Shown here: positions 8,879 to 17,199 of the stretch, one piece after another
Layout of the letters: each line of letters begins with the position of its first letter
Numbering within the stretch: the first letter of the stretch is position 1
Source: an uncultured Pelagibacteraceae bacterium
GTDB lineage: Bacteria > Pseudomonadota > Alphaproteobacteria > Pelagibacterales > Pelagibacteraceae
Direction of reading: 5' to 3'
DNA: 34,176 bases
Assembly (NCBI GenBank): GCA_902604355.1
Contig: CACKYN010000010.1
Coordinates: 1-34,176, forward strand
Notes under the pieces: model-generated
What the model saw: the letters and a program-made list of their open reading frames with translations, nothing else
Database searches by the model: none
Told to the model about the DNA's origin: nothing
Position numbers and translations under genes: made by a program

Positions 8879-9469
8879 TTAATAATAAAATGTTGCTATA
8901 CAAAATAATAGAAGCGTTGACATAGCATAATTAAACCATTTAATAAATTTCTCATTTGTCGCAAATTTCCTCATAAATCTACCCAACAGTGTCCAGAAAA
9001 TTATACTTATTATTGCAAACATAAAAGCTACACTCAGCATCCATAATGAATAATTTAAAAAGTTTTTACCTGATTCTGTATAAGTTGATACTGCTATAAC
9101 CGCAACTATTACACCCTTGGGATTTAAAAACTGAAAAAGAAAAGTCTCAATAAAATTTACAGGTTTCAATTCTTTATTATCAGTTGATAATTTAGAAAAT
9201 GAAATTTTATATGCTAGATAAATTAGAAAAATTGTGCCAGTTCCAATTAAAACTTTTTGAATTATTGGATAAATATTAAAAATATTAATCAAACCAAAAT
9301 TGACTAGTGCGAGCATAGTAGTAAAACCAAAAATTACGCCAAGCATCAAAGGTATTGATTTTTTTATGCCATGATTAAATCCAGAATGAGATGCGACAAC
9401 ATTATTTGGGCCAGGTGAACAACTAGTTACAAACATAAATAATGAAAGAGATAAAATTTCAGGATGCAT
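8879..9469 (-). CDS. LysE/RhtB family amino-acid exporter
   Basis: A 196-residue inner-membrane protein with about six hydrophobic segments. The N-terminal signature SCSPGPNNVVASHSGFNHG (near residues 16-34) is the LysE/RhtB motif, with PGPN after the first helix. Family members export amino acids or their analogues (lysine, threonine, homoserine, cysteine pathway metabolites); the substrate here cannot be told. It lies 3 bases from csaA upstream and 3 from acnA downstream, so it is part of the same transcript. Confidence 0.88.
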   Translation of the reverse strand: MHPEILSLSLFMFVTSCSPGPNNVVASHSGFNHGIKKSIPLMLGVIFGFTTMLALVNFGLINIFNIYPIIQKVLIGTGTIFLIYLAYKISFSKLSTDNKELKPVNFIETFLFQFLNPKGVIVAVIAVSTYTESGKNFLNYSLWMLSVAFMFAIISIIFWTLLGRFMRKFATNEKFIKWFNYAMSTLLLFCIATFYY

Positions 9470-9472
9470 ATT

Positions 9473-9814
9473 TTATGCTATAGGGAGCCCATTCTCAGAT
9501 TTTTGAGATGGGTGCACTAATATCACTTTTCCCTCTTTATCAATTGATCCAAGAATAAGTACTTGTGATACCACTCCTGCAATATTTTTTTCTGCAAAAT
9601 TACAAACTCCTATGACTTGTTTTCCTTTTAAATTTTCTTCATTATAATAATGAGTAATTTGAGCAGATGATTGTTTTATGCCAATTTCATCCCCAAAATC
9701 AACTTGGATCACTAGTGATGGTTTTCTAGCCTTTTCATTTTTTTTTACAGATAAAACTGTGCCAACTCGAATATCAACTTTATCAAAAATATCGTAGGTT
9801 ATTTGTTCTTTCAT
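9473..9814 (-). CDS. csaA: CsaA-like tRNA-binding-domain protein
   Basis: A 113-residue single OB-fold protein. The KVDIRVGTVLSVKKNEKARKP start, the QVDFGDEIGIKQSSAQIT centre and the VIGVCNFAEKNIAGVVSQVL segment are the CsaA signatures. CsaA is a small homodimeric protein with chaperone-like and tRNA-binding activity, related to the C-terminal domains of Met-tRNA synthetase and Trbp111. Length is typical (about 110). It is the first gene of the eight-gene minus-strand run; the divergent argE gene starts only 27 bases away. Confidence 0.88.
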   Translation of the reverse strand: MKEQITYDIFDKVDIRVGTVLSVKKNEKARKPSLVIQVDFGDEIGIKQSSAQITHYYNEENLKGKQVIGVCNFAEKNIAGVVSQVLILGSIDKEGKVILVHPSQKSENGLPIA

Positions 9815-9830
9815 ATAATTAATATATAAT
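9814..9830. promoter_or_regulatory. Very short divergent promoter region between csaA and argE
   Basis: Only 27 bases separate the csaA and argE start codons. On plus, TATAAT at 9825-9830 is a perfect -10 box; with normal spacing its start site would be about 5 bases before the argE ATG, giving a nearly leaderless mRNA. A second TATAAT occurs at 9814-9819. The surrounding bases are nearly symmetric and also give AT-rich -10-like hexamers on minus for csaA. No good -35 box is visible on either side within the gap; any -35 would lie inside the opposite gene. Confidence 0.45.
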
Positions 9831-9841
9831 GAAACTTAAAT

Positions 9842-11032
9842 ATGAGTACAGAAAATAATTTAGATGTTTTATTTGATAACTCTGTTAAAATTTTATCTGA
9901 CTTAATAGCCTTTAAAACAATTTCAGGAGAAGATAATAATTCACTTATAGATTATTGTGATAACATACTAAAAAAACTTGGAGCTACATCATTTAGAACT
10001 TTTGATGATCATAAAAAAAGAGTCAATTTGTTTGCAACTATTAAATCTAAAACAAATAGTAACAAAAAACCTATAATTTTATCAGGACACACAGATGTTG
10101 TGCCTGTGTCTAAAGGTTGGTCTACAGATCCTTTCAAGGCTACTATTAGAGGCGATAAACTTTATGGAAGAGGATCATGTGATATGAAAGGATTTATTGC
10201 ATGCACATTAGCTTTTGCACCAATTTATTCGAAATCTAAACTTGATAGAGATATTCATTTTTCTTTCACTTTTGATGAAGAAACTGCATGCCAAGGAGCA
10301 CCCATTCTCATAAAAGAATTAAAAAAAAGAGAAATTAAAGACGGAATTTGTATTGTTGGCGAGCCAACAAACATGAAAATTATTGATGCTCACAAAGGAT
10401 GCTACGAATACACAACTTATTTTAAAGGTTTGGCAGGTCATAGTTCAACACCACATAAGGGCGTGAACGCTGTTGAATACGCTTCGAGATATGTAAATAA
10501 ATTGATTGAATTAAGGAATGACCTTAAAGATAGAGCTCCTAAAGACTCTATATTTGATCCTCCTCATTCAACTCTGTCTATAGGAGGTATTTTTGGTGGA
10601 ATTGCTCACAACGTGATTGCAGATAAATGCCATGTCAATTGGGAAACAAGACCAGTGGTTAAGGAGGATGCAATATTTTTGAATAAAGAACTAGATAAAT
10701 ACACAAATGAAATTTTATTGCCAGAAATGAAAAAAGTTTTTTCTAGCTCCTCTATTGAAAAAAAAGTTATTGGAGAAATAATTGGATTTGATCGTAAGGA
10801 TAAATCCGATGCTTGTGAATTAATTTCAAGTTTAACAGGAGATAACACTAGACAAGTTGTATCTTTCGGAACTGAAGCAGGTTTGTTTCAAGAAATAGGA
10901 ATTAGTACAGTTGTTTGTGGTCCAGGCTCTATTGAACAAGCACACAAAATTGATGAATTTATAATATTGGACGAATTAAAAAAGTGTTTGAAATTACTTG
11001 ATGGAATTAAAGAAAAATCTTCTTTAAATTAA
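9842..11032 (+). CDS. argE: Acetylornithine deacetylase (M20 family)
   Basis: A 396-residue M20 metallohydrolase that removes acetate from N-acetylornithine in arginine synthesis. Metal-site residues are visible: His83 and Asp85 in SGHTDVVPV, Asp114 in GRGSCDMKG, the Glu146-Glu147 pair in DEETACQGA, Glu174 in GEPT, and His368 in EQAHKIDEF. The dimerisation domain begins near HKGCYEYTTYF. Length and spacing match ArgE (E. coli 383 aa) better than DapE. A related deacylase acting on another N-acyl amino acid cannot be excluded. The gene has no Shine-Dalgarno in its 27-base upstream gap and may be leaderless. Its last four bases overlap the convergent aldehyde dehydrogenase gene. Confidence 0.87.
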   Translation: MSTENNLDVLFDNSVKILSDLIAFKTISGEDNNSLIDYCDNILKKLGATSFRTFDDHKKRVNLFATIKSKTNSNKKPIILSGHTDVVPVSKGWSTDPFKATIRGDKLYGRGSCDMKGFIACTLAFAPIYSKSKLDRDIHFSFTFDEETACQGAPILIKELKKREIKDGICIVGEPTNMKIIDAHKGCYEYTTYFKGLAGHSSTPHKGVNAVEYASRYVNKLIELRNDLKDRAPKDSIFDPPHSTLSIGGIFGGIAHNVIADKCHVNWETRPVVKEDAIFLNKELDKYTNEILLPEMKKVFSSSSIEKKVIGEIIGFDRKDKSDACELISSLTGDNTRQVVSFGTEAGLFQEIGISTVVCGPGSIEQAHKIDEFIILDELKKCLKLLDGIKEKSSLN

Positions 11033-12462
11033 CTCCAACCACCAACTGATTTTACCTCTAAAAACTCTAGCAAACCCTCTTTACCAGCTTCTCTTCCAAT
11101 ACCAGAATGCTTAAAACCACCAAAGGGAGCGTCTACTGCGATACCCGCACCATTTACATCAACCATTCCAGATCTTAATTTTCTGGCAAGTCTTCTGATT
11201 TTTTCAGAGTCTTTACTTTGAATATAATTTGTTAAACCATAATCAGTATCATTAGCAATTTCTATTGCTTCTTCTTCAGTTTCAAATGGTATTACTGACA
11301 AAACTGGCCCAAATATTTCTGTTCGTGCTATTTCCATTTGATTATTGACATCTGCAAATACAGTAGGTTTAACGTAATAACCCTCATTCATACCATCTGG
11401 TTTTCCTGGTCCACCAGCAACTAATTTTGCACCTTCGTCTATTCCTTTTTGGATTAACGTTTGAATTTTATTAAATTGTAATTCAGAAATTACAGGTCCT
11501 ATGTGTTCACCCTCTTTTTTTGGATCATCCACTTTAAATTCATTTGTGTAATTTTTTAGTCTTTCTATTGCTTCATTGTAAATAGATTTTTCAACCAACA
11601 TTCTTGTTGGAGCATTGCAAGATTGACCTGAGTTTCTAAAACATCTTAAAGCTCCTCTTTCTATGGCCTGTGGATCTGCATCTTTAAAGATAATATTTGC
11701 TCCCTTGCCACCAAGTTCTAAACTAACTCTTTTAAAATCTTTTGCTGCATTTTGAGATATTAATGCACCTGCTCTGGTTGATCCTGTAAATGAGATCATA
11801 TTTACGTCTGGATGACTAGTTAAAGCATCACCAGTTGTTGCACCATCTCCATTTACCAAATTAAACACACCTTTTGGAAATTTTGCTTCGTCAATTAATT
11901 CTGCAAGTATCATAGCTGAAAGTGGAGCTAATTCTGATGGTTTTAAAATCATAGTACAGCCAGATGATAAAGCTGGAATTACTTTTAAAGTGACCTGATT
12001 CATTGGCCAGTTCCAAGGAGTAATTAACGCACAAACACCTTTTGGCTCATATATTAATCTTTGATTTTTTGCATGATCACCTAATGGTTTTTCAAATTCA
12101 AACTCTTTTAAATATCTTATAAAAGATTTTGTATGACTTGCTCCAGTTCCTGTTTGTAGTTTTGATGCAAAATCCTTCGGTGCTCCCATTTCTTGAATAA
12201 TGGCATCGGTTATATCGTTCCATCTTTTCTTATATAAAGTGTAAAATGTTTCCAAGAGAGCAATTCTGTCCTGTCTCGTTGAATATCCCCAAGTTTTGAA
12301 CGCTTCTTTAGCACAGAGCACTGCATCATTAATGTCATCTTTACTTCCAAGTGAAATTACTGCGCAAGCTTTTTCTGTCGCTGGATTGATTACTTCAATA
12401 TCGTTTGGTTTTTTTGGAGCAACCCACGAACCATTTATATAAAAATTTCTTTTTTCCAACAT
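11029..12462 (-). CDS. NAD(P)-dependent aldehyde dehydrogenase
   Basis: A 477-residue ALDH-superfamily enzyme oxidising an aldehyde to a carboxylic acid. Catalytic features are Asn151 (TPWNWP), the cofactor-fold FTGSTRAG near residue 225, Glu249 (SLELGGKGAN) and nucleophile Cys282 (NSGQSCNAPTR). The C-terminal APFGGFKHSGIGREAG is standard. Subfamily resembles general aliphatic/betaine-type ALDHs with broad substrates. It lies 20 bases downstream of an agmatinase-family gene on the same strand, which suggests an amino- or guanidino-aldehyde substrate (for example 4-aminobutanal or 4-guanidinobutanal), but this is inference from context. Confidence 0.9.
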   Translation of the reverse strand: MLEKRNFYINGSWVAPKKPNDIEVINPATEKACAVISLGSKDDINDAVLCAKEAFKTWGYSTRQDRIALLETFYTLYKKRWNDITDAIIQEMGAPKDFASKLQTGTGASHTKSFIRYLKEFEFEKPLGDHAKNQRLIYEPKGVCALITPWNWPMNQVTLKVIPALSSGCTMILKPSELAPLSAMILAELIDEAKFPKGVFNLVNGDGATTGDALTSHPDVNMISFTGSTRAGALISQNAAKDFKRVSLELGGKGANIIFKDADPQAIERGALRCFRNSGQSCNAPTRMLVEKSIYNEAIERLKNYTNEFKVDDPKKEGEHIGPVISELQFNKIQTLIQKGIDEGAKLVAGGPGKPDGMNEGYYVKPTVFADVNNQMEIARTEIFGPVLSVIPFETEEEAIEIANDTDYGLTNYIQSKDSEKIRRLARKLRSGMVDVNGAGIAVDAPFGGFKHSGIGREAGKEGLLEFLEVKSVGGWS

Positions 12463-12482
12463 TCTAGAAAACTATCCTCTCT

Positions 12483-13442
12483 TTATGTTTTTGCAAACAA
12501 ATTAGTTAATTCATACACTATAGTTGCTGCAGCCAGCGAAGTAACTTCTGCATGATCGTAAGCTGGAGAAACTTCAACTACATCAGCTGACACAAGATTC
12601 AAACCTGATAACCCTCTTAAAACATTTACCATCTCTCTAGTTGTCATTCCTGCAATTTCAGGCGTACCTGTTCCAGGAGCAAAAGCAGGATCTAGCACAT
12701 CAATATCAATTGAAAGGTATAATGGATTATCTCCAACTCTTTTTTTAATTCTTTCTGCTATTTTATCTGTTCCTTCAGTTTGAAATTCATCACAATGAAT
12801 TATTTTAAAACCAAAACTTTCGTCATTTTTTATATCATCTCTGCTATAGAGTGGCCCTCGAATACCAACATGCATTGAAGCATCATCTAAAAACAATCCC
12901 TCTTCCCTAGCTCTTCTAAATGGAGTTCCATGTGTATAAGGTGCACCAAAATACGTATCCCATGTATCCAAATGAGCATCAAAATGCACTAATGAAACTG
13001 GACCATTATTTTTTTTATTTATTGCTCTTAATAAAGGTACAGCAATTGTATGATCTCCACCTAGACTAATTATACCACCTACTTTTTTTAATAAATCTGT
13101 AGCACCTAATTCAATTTGCTTAATGGCTTCATCGATACTAAATGGGTTGCATGCTATATCACCTGCATCAGCCACCTGTTGAATTTTAAAAGGCTCAACA
13201 TCATAACTTGGATGGTAATTTGTTCTCAAATGTCTTGAGGCTTGACGAATACTTTGTGGTCCAAATCTTGCTCCAGGTCTATAACTAGTTCCTGCATCAA
13301 AAGGTACACCCACTATTGCAACATCACAGCTTTCAACATCTCTTAACTCAGGTAATCTAGCAAATGTAGATGGGCCTGCATATCTTGGAACTTTTGTGCC
13401 ACTTACTGGTTGAATTGGATTTTTATTTTTTTCTTTTTTCAT
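12483..13442 (-). CDS. speB: Agmatinase-family ureohydrolase
   Basis: A 319-residue manganese enzyme of the arginase/agmatinase fold. The metal ligands are all present: His131 (GGDHTIAVP), Asp155, His157 and Asp159 (HFDAHLDTW), and Asp246 and Asp248 (SIDIDVLDP). HGTPFRRA (residues 171-178) and EVSPAYDHAEVT near the C-terminus are the agmatinase/guanidinobutyrase type rather than arginase. It releases urea from a guanidino compound, either agmatine to putrescine or 4-guanidinobutyrate to GABA; sequence alone does not decide. It is followed 20 bases later by an aldehyde dehydrogenase gene that could take the product further. Its start is 54 bases from the divergent metallopeptidase-like gene. 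Confidence 0.82.
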   Translation of the reverse strand: MKKEKNKNPIQPVSGTKVPRYAGPSTFARLPELRDVESCDVAIVGVPFDAGTSYRPGARFGPQSIRQASRHLRTNYHPSYDVEPFKIQQVADAGDIACNPFSIDEAIKQIELGATDLLKKVGGIISLGGDHTIAVPLLRAINKKNNGPVSLVHFDAHLDTWDTYFGAPYTHGTPFRRAREEGLFLDDASMHVGIRGPLYSRDDIKNDESFGFKIIHCDEFQTEGTDKIAERIKKRVGDNPLYLSIDIDVLDPAFAPGTGTPEIAGMTTREMVNVLRGLSGLNLVSADVVEVSPAYDHAEVTSLAAATIVYELTNLFAKT

Positions 13443-13484
13443 TTTATTTTAAAACTAAGTTAATATCATCTAGTTTTATTCGTC

Positions 13485-13490
13485 TATAAT
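13485..13490 (+). promoter_or_regulatory. Perfect -10 box just before the 13497 gene
   Basis: TATAAT at 13485-13490 ends 6 bases before the ATG at 13497, so transcription would start at or next to the start codon, giving a leaderless mRNA. No good -35 hexamer stands at the expected distance. There is no Shine-Dalgarno in the 54-base divergent gap shared with speB. Confidence 0.45.
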
Positions 13491-13496
13491 AATTTA

Positions 13497-14228
13497 ATGA
13501 AATATATAATCTCTATAATACTAATATTTAATATTTCAGTAGTAAATGCGAATGAAATTTTTAATCTGTTAAAAATCCCTAATCTAGAGATCTATAATAC
13601 TAATAGTTCAAATGGATTGAAATATTTATACGCAAAAAACAACTTTAAAATAGGATTAAAAAAAAATATTTCTTGCGATAAGTCAAAAATGAATAAATTG
13701 GATAAAAAATATCCAATTATTGAAAAAAATTTAAATAAATATAAGACGGATTTTTTAATCAAGAACAATCTAAAATTCATTATTTTGTGTGAAAATCTCA
13801 GCGTTTCATCAATTAATACAGGAGGAGTGCCAAACATTCTTAAAAGGTCATTAATCTTGGATATTAACTTCAATCTAGAACACTTCGAAAGAATGATCCA
13901 TCATGAATTCTTTCATATGATACAAGCAAAGCATAATAAGATATTTGATGAAACTCTATGGTCTAATTTTAATAAAGCAACTTTTAAATATGCGGAATGT
14001 TCGACTTGTTCAGATCGAATAGATCTTGATCTTTATAAAAATACAGATGGATTCTTAACAGAATATTCAAAATCTATTCCTTCGGAGGACATGGCCGAAA
14101 TTTTTTCTTTTCTTATGACCAAAAAAAAAATAGTAGAAAATATAATTGAGAATGATTTAATTCTAAAAAATAAAGTAGAGTATTTAAAGAAAAATTTAAA
14201 ATTAATAGATAATAACTTTACATTTTAA
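13497..14228 (+). CDS. Secreted HExxH zinc-metallopeptidase-like protein
   Basis: A 243-residue protein with a Sec signal peptide (MKYIISIILIFNISVVNA, cut likely after Ala18), so it acts outside the cytoplasm. The centre has ERMIHHEFFHMIQ with His136-Glu137-x-x-His140, the zinc and catalytic motif of zincin peptidases. Further on, PSEDMAEIFSFLM supplies Glu201, about 60 residues later, as a plausible third zinc ligand. The HEFxH plus later AE-x-F pattern recalls gluzincins of the MtfA/lethal-factor type, but overall similarity to a named family is not visible. There are three cysteines in the mature part (Cys60, Cys98 and a Cys168/171 pair counts as the rest), which could form disulphides. 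The following cyclophilin gene begins within its stop codon (TAATG), suggesting a joint role in handling exported proteins. Function unproven. Confidence 0.6.
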   Translation: MKYIISIILIFNISVVNANEIFNLLKIPNLEIYNTNSSNGLKYLYAKNNFKIGLKKNISCDKSKMNKLDKKYPIIEKNLNKYKTDFLIKNNLKFIILCENLSVSSINTGGVPNILKRSLILDINFNLEHFERMIHHEFFHMIQAKHNKIFDETLWSNFNKATFKYAECSTCSDRIDLDLYKNTDGFLTEYSKSIPSEDMAEIFSFLMTKKKIVENIIENDLILKNKVEYLKKNLKLIDNNFTF

Positions 14229-14872
14229 TGATTAAAAAAGTTAAATCATCTTTATCAGAAAAAATATTATTTATTTTTCTAATTTCATTAACTGTTATTA
14301 CTTTTGGCTCTTTTTATATAATTAAAAACAAATGTTTATTTGTTCAACAGCTTAATTTAAATGAGCTTAAAATAAAAGATGCAAAAAATTTTGCGATTAT
14401 GAATGTAGAGTGTGGAAAAGTTGCCATTGAACTTTATCCTCAAATTTCACCTAAATCGGTGGAAAGATTTAAATATTTTATTAATTCAGGTTTGTATAAT
14501 AATTCAGCATTTTATCGTGTTATAGAAAATACTTTGGTTCAAGCAGGTGATCTTGAGTTTGGTTATCATGATAATATAAACTATTTTAAAATTGGAAGTG
14601 GTACATCTAAGCTTGGTAAATTAAAATCAGAGTTAAATAATGATTATGAATTTAAAGCAGGAACTGTTGCTATGGCTAGAGGAGAATTTGATACTGAAGA
14701 TAGCGAATTCTTTATTATCTTAAAAGATATTCCCTTGTACCAGGGGGAATATACACCCATTGGAAAAGTTGTGTTTGGTTTAGATGCTTTAAAAAAAATC
14801 AAAGTTGGCGATAAAACAGATTATGTATTGCGCCCTGATTATATTAAAGAATTTCAATTATTAGAAAACTAA
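14228..14872 (+). CDS. Membrane-anchored cyclophilin-type peptidyl-prolyl isomerase
   Basis: A 214-residue protein with one N-terminal membrane helix (about residues 13-31, ILFIFLISLTVITFGSFYI) and a cyclophilin domain from about residue 53. Typical stretches are GKVAIELYPQISPKSVERF, NNSAFYRVIENTLVQAGD, EFKAGTVAMARGEFDTEDSEFFIIL and YTPIGKVVFGLDAL. Tyr-Arg in AFYRV stands where cyclophilins have the active-site FHRV Phe-His-Arg, so the arginine is kept and the His is Tyr. The catalytic domain would face the periplasm and help fold exported proteins. The start ATG shares a base with the preceding metallopeptidase-like gene's TAA. The stop overlaps the convergent fatty-acid oxidation gene by four bases. 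Confidence 0.85.
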   Translation: MIKKVKSSLSEKILFIFLISLTVITFGSFYIIKNKCLFVQQLNLNELKIKDAKNFAIMNVECGKVAIELYPQISPKSVERFKYFINSGLYNNSAFYRVIENTLVQAGDLEFGYHDNINYFKIGSGTSKLGKLKSELNNDYEFKAGTVAMARGEFDTEDSEFFIILKDIPLYQGEYTPIGKVVFGLDALKKIKVGDKTDYVLRPDYIKEFQLLEN

Positions 14873-17091
14873 TTAACTAAAGGTTTTCCAGTTGCAAGAG
14901 TATGCTTTATTCTTTCCTGAGTTTTAGGTGTTTCAATAAGCTTCATAAAAGCATCTAGCTCTAATTTAAACATATCGTCTTCTGAAAGTTGTTTGTCTAT
15001 TGATGTATCTCCACCACTTAGCACATATGCTAATTCTTTAGCAACTACCATGCCGTGATCTAGTATAACTTTATCATTGTAAAGTTTATCTAAAACTTTG
15101 TGCATTTCACCCCTAACACTCTCACCAGGTAAATTAAATACTAGTTCGGTTGGAGATTTAAAATCTTGGTTGTCCTCTAAAATTTGTTTTGATGCATCGA
15201 GTAAACTATTTCTATTCATTATTTTTTTGTCTTCTGGCTTAAGGTATTTTAAAGGTTCTGCCTCCACCGGTGAAGTTGCTGTCTTACCATAACCAATAAT
15301 GTCAAAAACTTTTAATGGAGCAAAATGAGGATCTTTTTTACTTTCTTCAGTATTCTGCCATCTTGCTAACATTTCTTTGCAACCACCACCAGCTGGTATC
15401 AATCCTACTATTGTCTCAACTAAACCAATTACAATATTCGTATGCGATGCTACAAAATTACTTTGCACAAGAACTTCAAAGCCTCCTCCCAAAGTTAAAC
15501 CAGAAGGTGCAGATATTACAGGATATTTTGAATACTTAAGTTCTTTACAAGTTTCTTGAAAATATTTAATGAATTTTTCAATAGATTTAAAATCTCTTTT
15601 ATTTGCAAAATCCATCGTATAGCTTAGATTTACTCCTGCAGAGAATTGCATACTTTCATTAATAATAATTAAAGGTTTATCTGTTGCTTTTTTTAAAGCA
15701 TCCATAGATTCATAATCTAGAGCGTTTGCTTTTGTGGTAAACTCAACAATATTATAGTCTTTAAATTTATAGATTTGGGCAGAGCTATTTCCATCGATGC
15801 TTTGAGCTTTTCTCTTAACTTTTCCTAAAGTTTCAATTTTTGTATATTTTTGTCTTTCTCCATAAAAGTTTTCATTTTTTGATTTTGCAAGATCCTCTAA
15901 AAATTTATTTCCTTCATAATTATCAATTTTATTAAAAAAGCTTTCTATTCCAATTTCTTCTAGCATCTCAAAAGGTCCTTTAGACCAGTTAAAGCCAAGA
16001 CGCATTGCTTCGTCAATATCGTTAAATTCGTCTGTTATCTCAGGAACTAATGATGATGAATATTTAATTATTTTTGAAACAACTGACCAGGCATATTCAC
16101 CATATTTGTCATCTCGATTAATTAATTTTTTAAGATCAACTTTATCAGACTTAACATCAATTTTTTTACTAGCTGAATAATCTCCTGTTTCTAGATTTAG
16201 AGCCTGTAAAATTTTTGCACCTCCCTCTTTATTTATTCTATAAAAGCCACCTTTGCCTTTTCGGCCGGTATAACCGGTTTCAATTAATTTTTTAATTAGA
16301 GGAATTTCTTGTGCAACCTCATGAAATTTATCAGTTTCAGGCAATTCTTTTATAAAACTTTTCAGCACATCGGCCATTAAATCAATGCCGATTAAATCAT
16401 ATAAACCAAATACTCCTGTTTTAGGAATTCCCATTGGTCGTCCAAAAATAGCGTCAGCCTCTTCCACGGCTAATTTCATTTTGAAAGCCTCAGTCATAGC
16501 TATCTGCATGGCATATACACCCACTCTGTTTCCTAAGAAACCTGGTGTATCGTTACAAACTATAGCCCCTTTACCAAGCTCAATCTCACAAAATTTTTGA
16601 AGTGCATTTATTTTTTTTAAATCATTATTTTCATTTTTAACAATTTCTAACAAGCCCATATATCGAACAGGATTAAAGAAGTGTGTAATACAAAAGTCTT
16701 TTTTTTGTTCGTCAGTTAAATTTTCTGACAACACCTTAATTGGTATTGAAGATGTATTTGAAGAAACTATAGCTCCATCTTTTCTGAATTTAAATATTTT
16801 ATCATATATTTGATGCTTAATATCTATTCTTTCAACAACTGCTTCAACCACCCAATCAGCTTCTCTAACTATGTCAAAATCATCAGAAATATTTCCTACT
16901 TTGATGTTATTAATTTTTGATTTATCAATTAATAATGGTGGTCTTGATTTAAAAATTCTTTCTCGTGCATTTGTACTTATTTCAGTAGTTAAATCCAATA
17001 ATGTTACAGGAACATTAGCGTTACATAGGTGCGCAGCTATTCCACTTCCCATTGTACCTGATCCAATAATTACAACTTTTTTAATATCCAT
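14869..17091 (-). CDS. 3-hydroxyacyl-CoA dehydrogenase / enoyl-CoA hydratase fusion (FadN-type order)
   Basis: A 740-residue bifunctional beta-oxidation enzyme. The dehydrogenase comes first: NAD-binding GSGTMGSGIA at residues 10-19, catalytic His137 (THFFNP) and Glu149 (LLEIV), then helical C-terminal domains to about residue 400. A crotonase-fold hydratase follows at about 435-700. It has GGGFE with Glu539 and LVETIVG with Glu559, the same 20-residue spacing as the two catalytic glutamates of enoyl-CoA hydratase. This order is opposite to E. coli FadB/FadJ (hydratase first) and matches FadN of Bacillus. Length is in the FadN range (about 790) though shorter. The divergent gene 108 bases away is a thiolase, giving three beta-oxidation steps at one locus. 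Confidence 0.9.
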   Translation of the reverse strand: MDIKKVVIIGSGTMGSGIAAHLCNANVPVTLLDLTTEISTNARERIFKSRPPLLIDKSKINNIKVGNISDDFDIVREADWVVEAVVERIDIKHQIYDKIFKFRKDGAIVSSNTSSIPIKVLSENLTDEQKKDFCITHFFNPVRYMGLLEIVKNENNDLKKINALQKFCEIELGKGAIVCNDTPGFLGNRVGVYAMQIAMTEAFKMKLAVEEADAIFGRPMGIPKTGVFGLYDLIGIDLMADVLKSFIKELPETDKFHEVAQEIPLIKKLIETGYTGRKGKGGFYRINKEGGAKILQALNLETGDYSASKKIDVKSDKVDLKKLINRDDKYGEYAWSVVSKIIKYSSSLVPEITDEFNDIDEAMRLGFNWSKGPFEMLEEIGIESFFNKIDNYEGNKFLEDLAKSKNENFYGERQKYTKIETLGKVKRKAQSIDGNSSAQIYKFKDYNIVEFTTKANALDYESMDALKKATDKPLIIINESMQFSAGVNLSYTMDFANKRDFKSIEKFIKYFQETCKELKYSKYPVISAPSGLTLGGGFEVLVQSNFVASHTNIVIGLVETIVGLIPAGGGCKEMLARWQNTEESKKDPHFAPLKVFDIIGYGKTATSPVEAEPLKYLKPEDKKIMNRNSLLDASKQILEDNQDFKSPTELVFNLPGESVRGEMHKVLDKLYNDKVILDHGMVVAKELAYVLSGGDTSIDKQLSEDDMFKLELDAFMKLIETPKTQERIKHTLATGKPLVN

Positions 17092-17153
17092 TAAAACTTT
17101 AAAAATTTATAAAATTAATCAAAAACTTGAAATAGGACAAAATTCCTGCTTAA

Positions 17154-17183
17154 TTGATTTAATCAAAGTATATATTTAATATA
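17154..17183 (+). promoter_or_regulatory. Candidate promoter and inverted repeat before the thiolase gene
   Basis: TTGATT (17154-17159) could be a -35 box; 17 bases later TAATAT (17177-17182) could be a -10 box (4 of 6 consensus). TTGATT is also the left half of a perfect 6-1-6 inverted repeat with AATCAA at 17161-17166. A regulator bound there would cover the -35 box and could control the divergent pair. In DNA this AT-rich such repeats also arise by chance. Confidence 0.35.
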
Positions 17184-17199
17184 AAATTTAAAGATAAAA

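Noticed and set aside
9842..11032. The M20 enzyme as the missing ectoine-pathway deacetylase
   Set aside because: The known deacetylase DoeB/EutE is, as I recall, of the aspartoacylase-like family, not M20, and this gene is in a different unit 12 kb away; ArgE fits better.
15315..15559. Plus-strand open frames inside the FadN-type gene
   Set aside because: They are antisense to well-conserved crotonase-domain coding sequence and show no family features.
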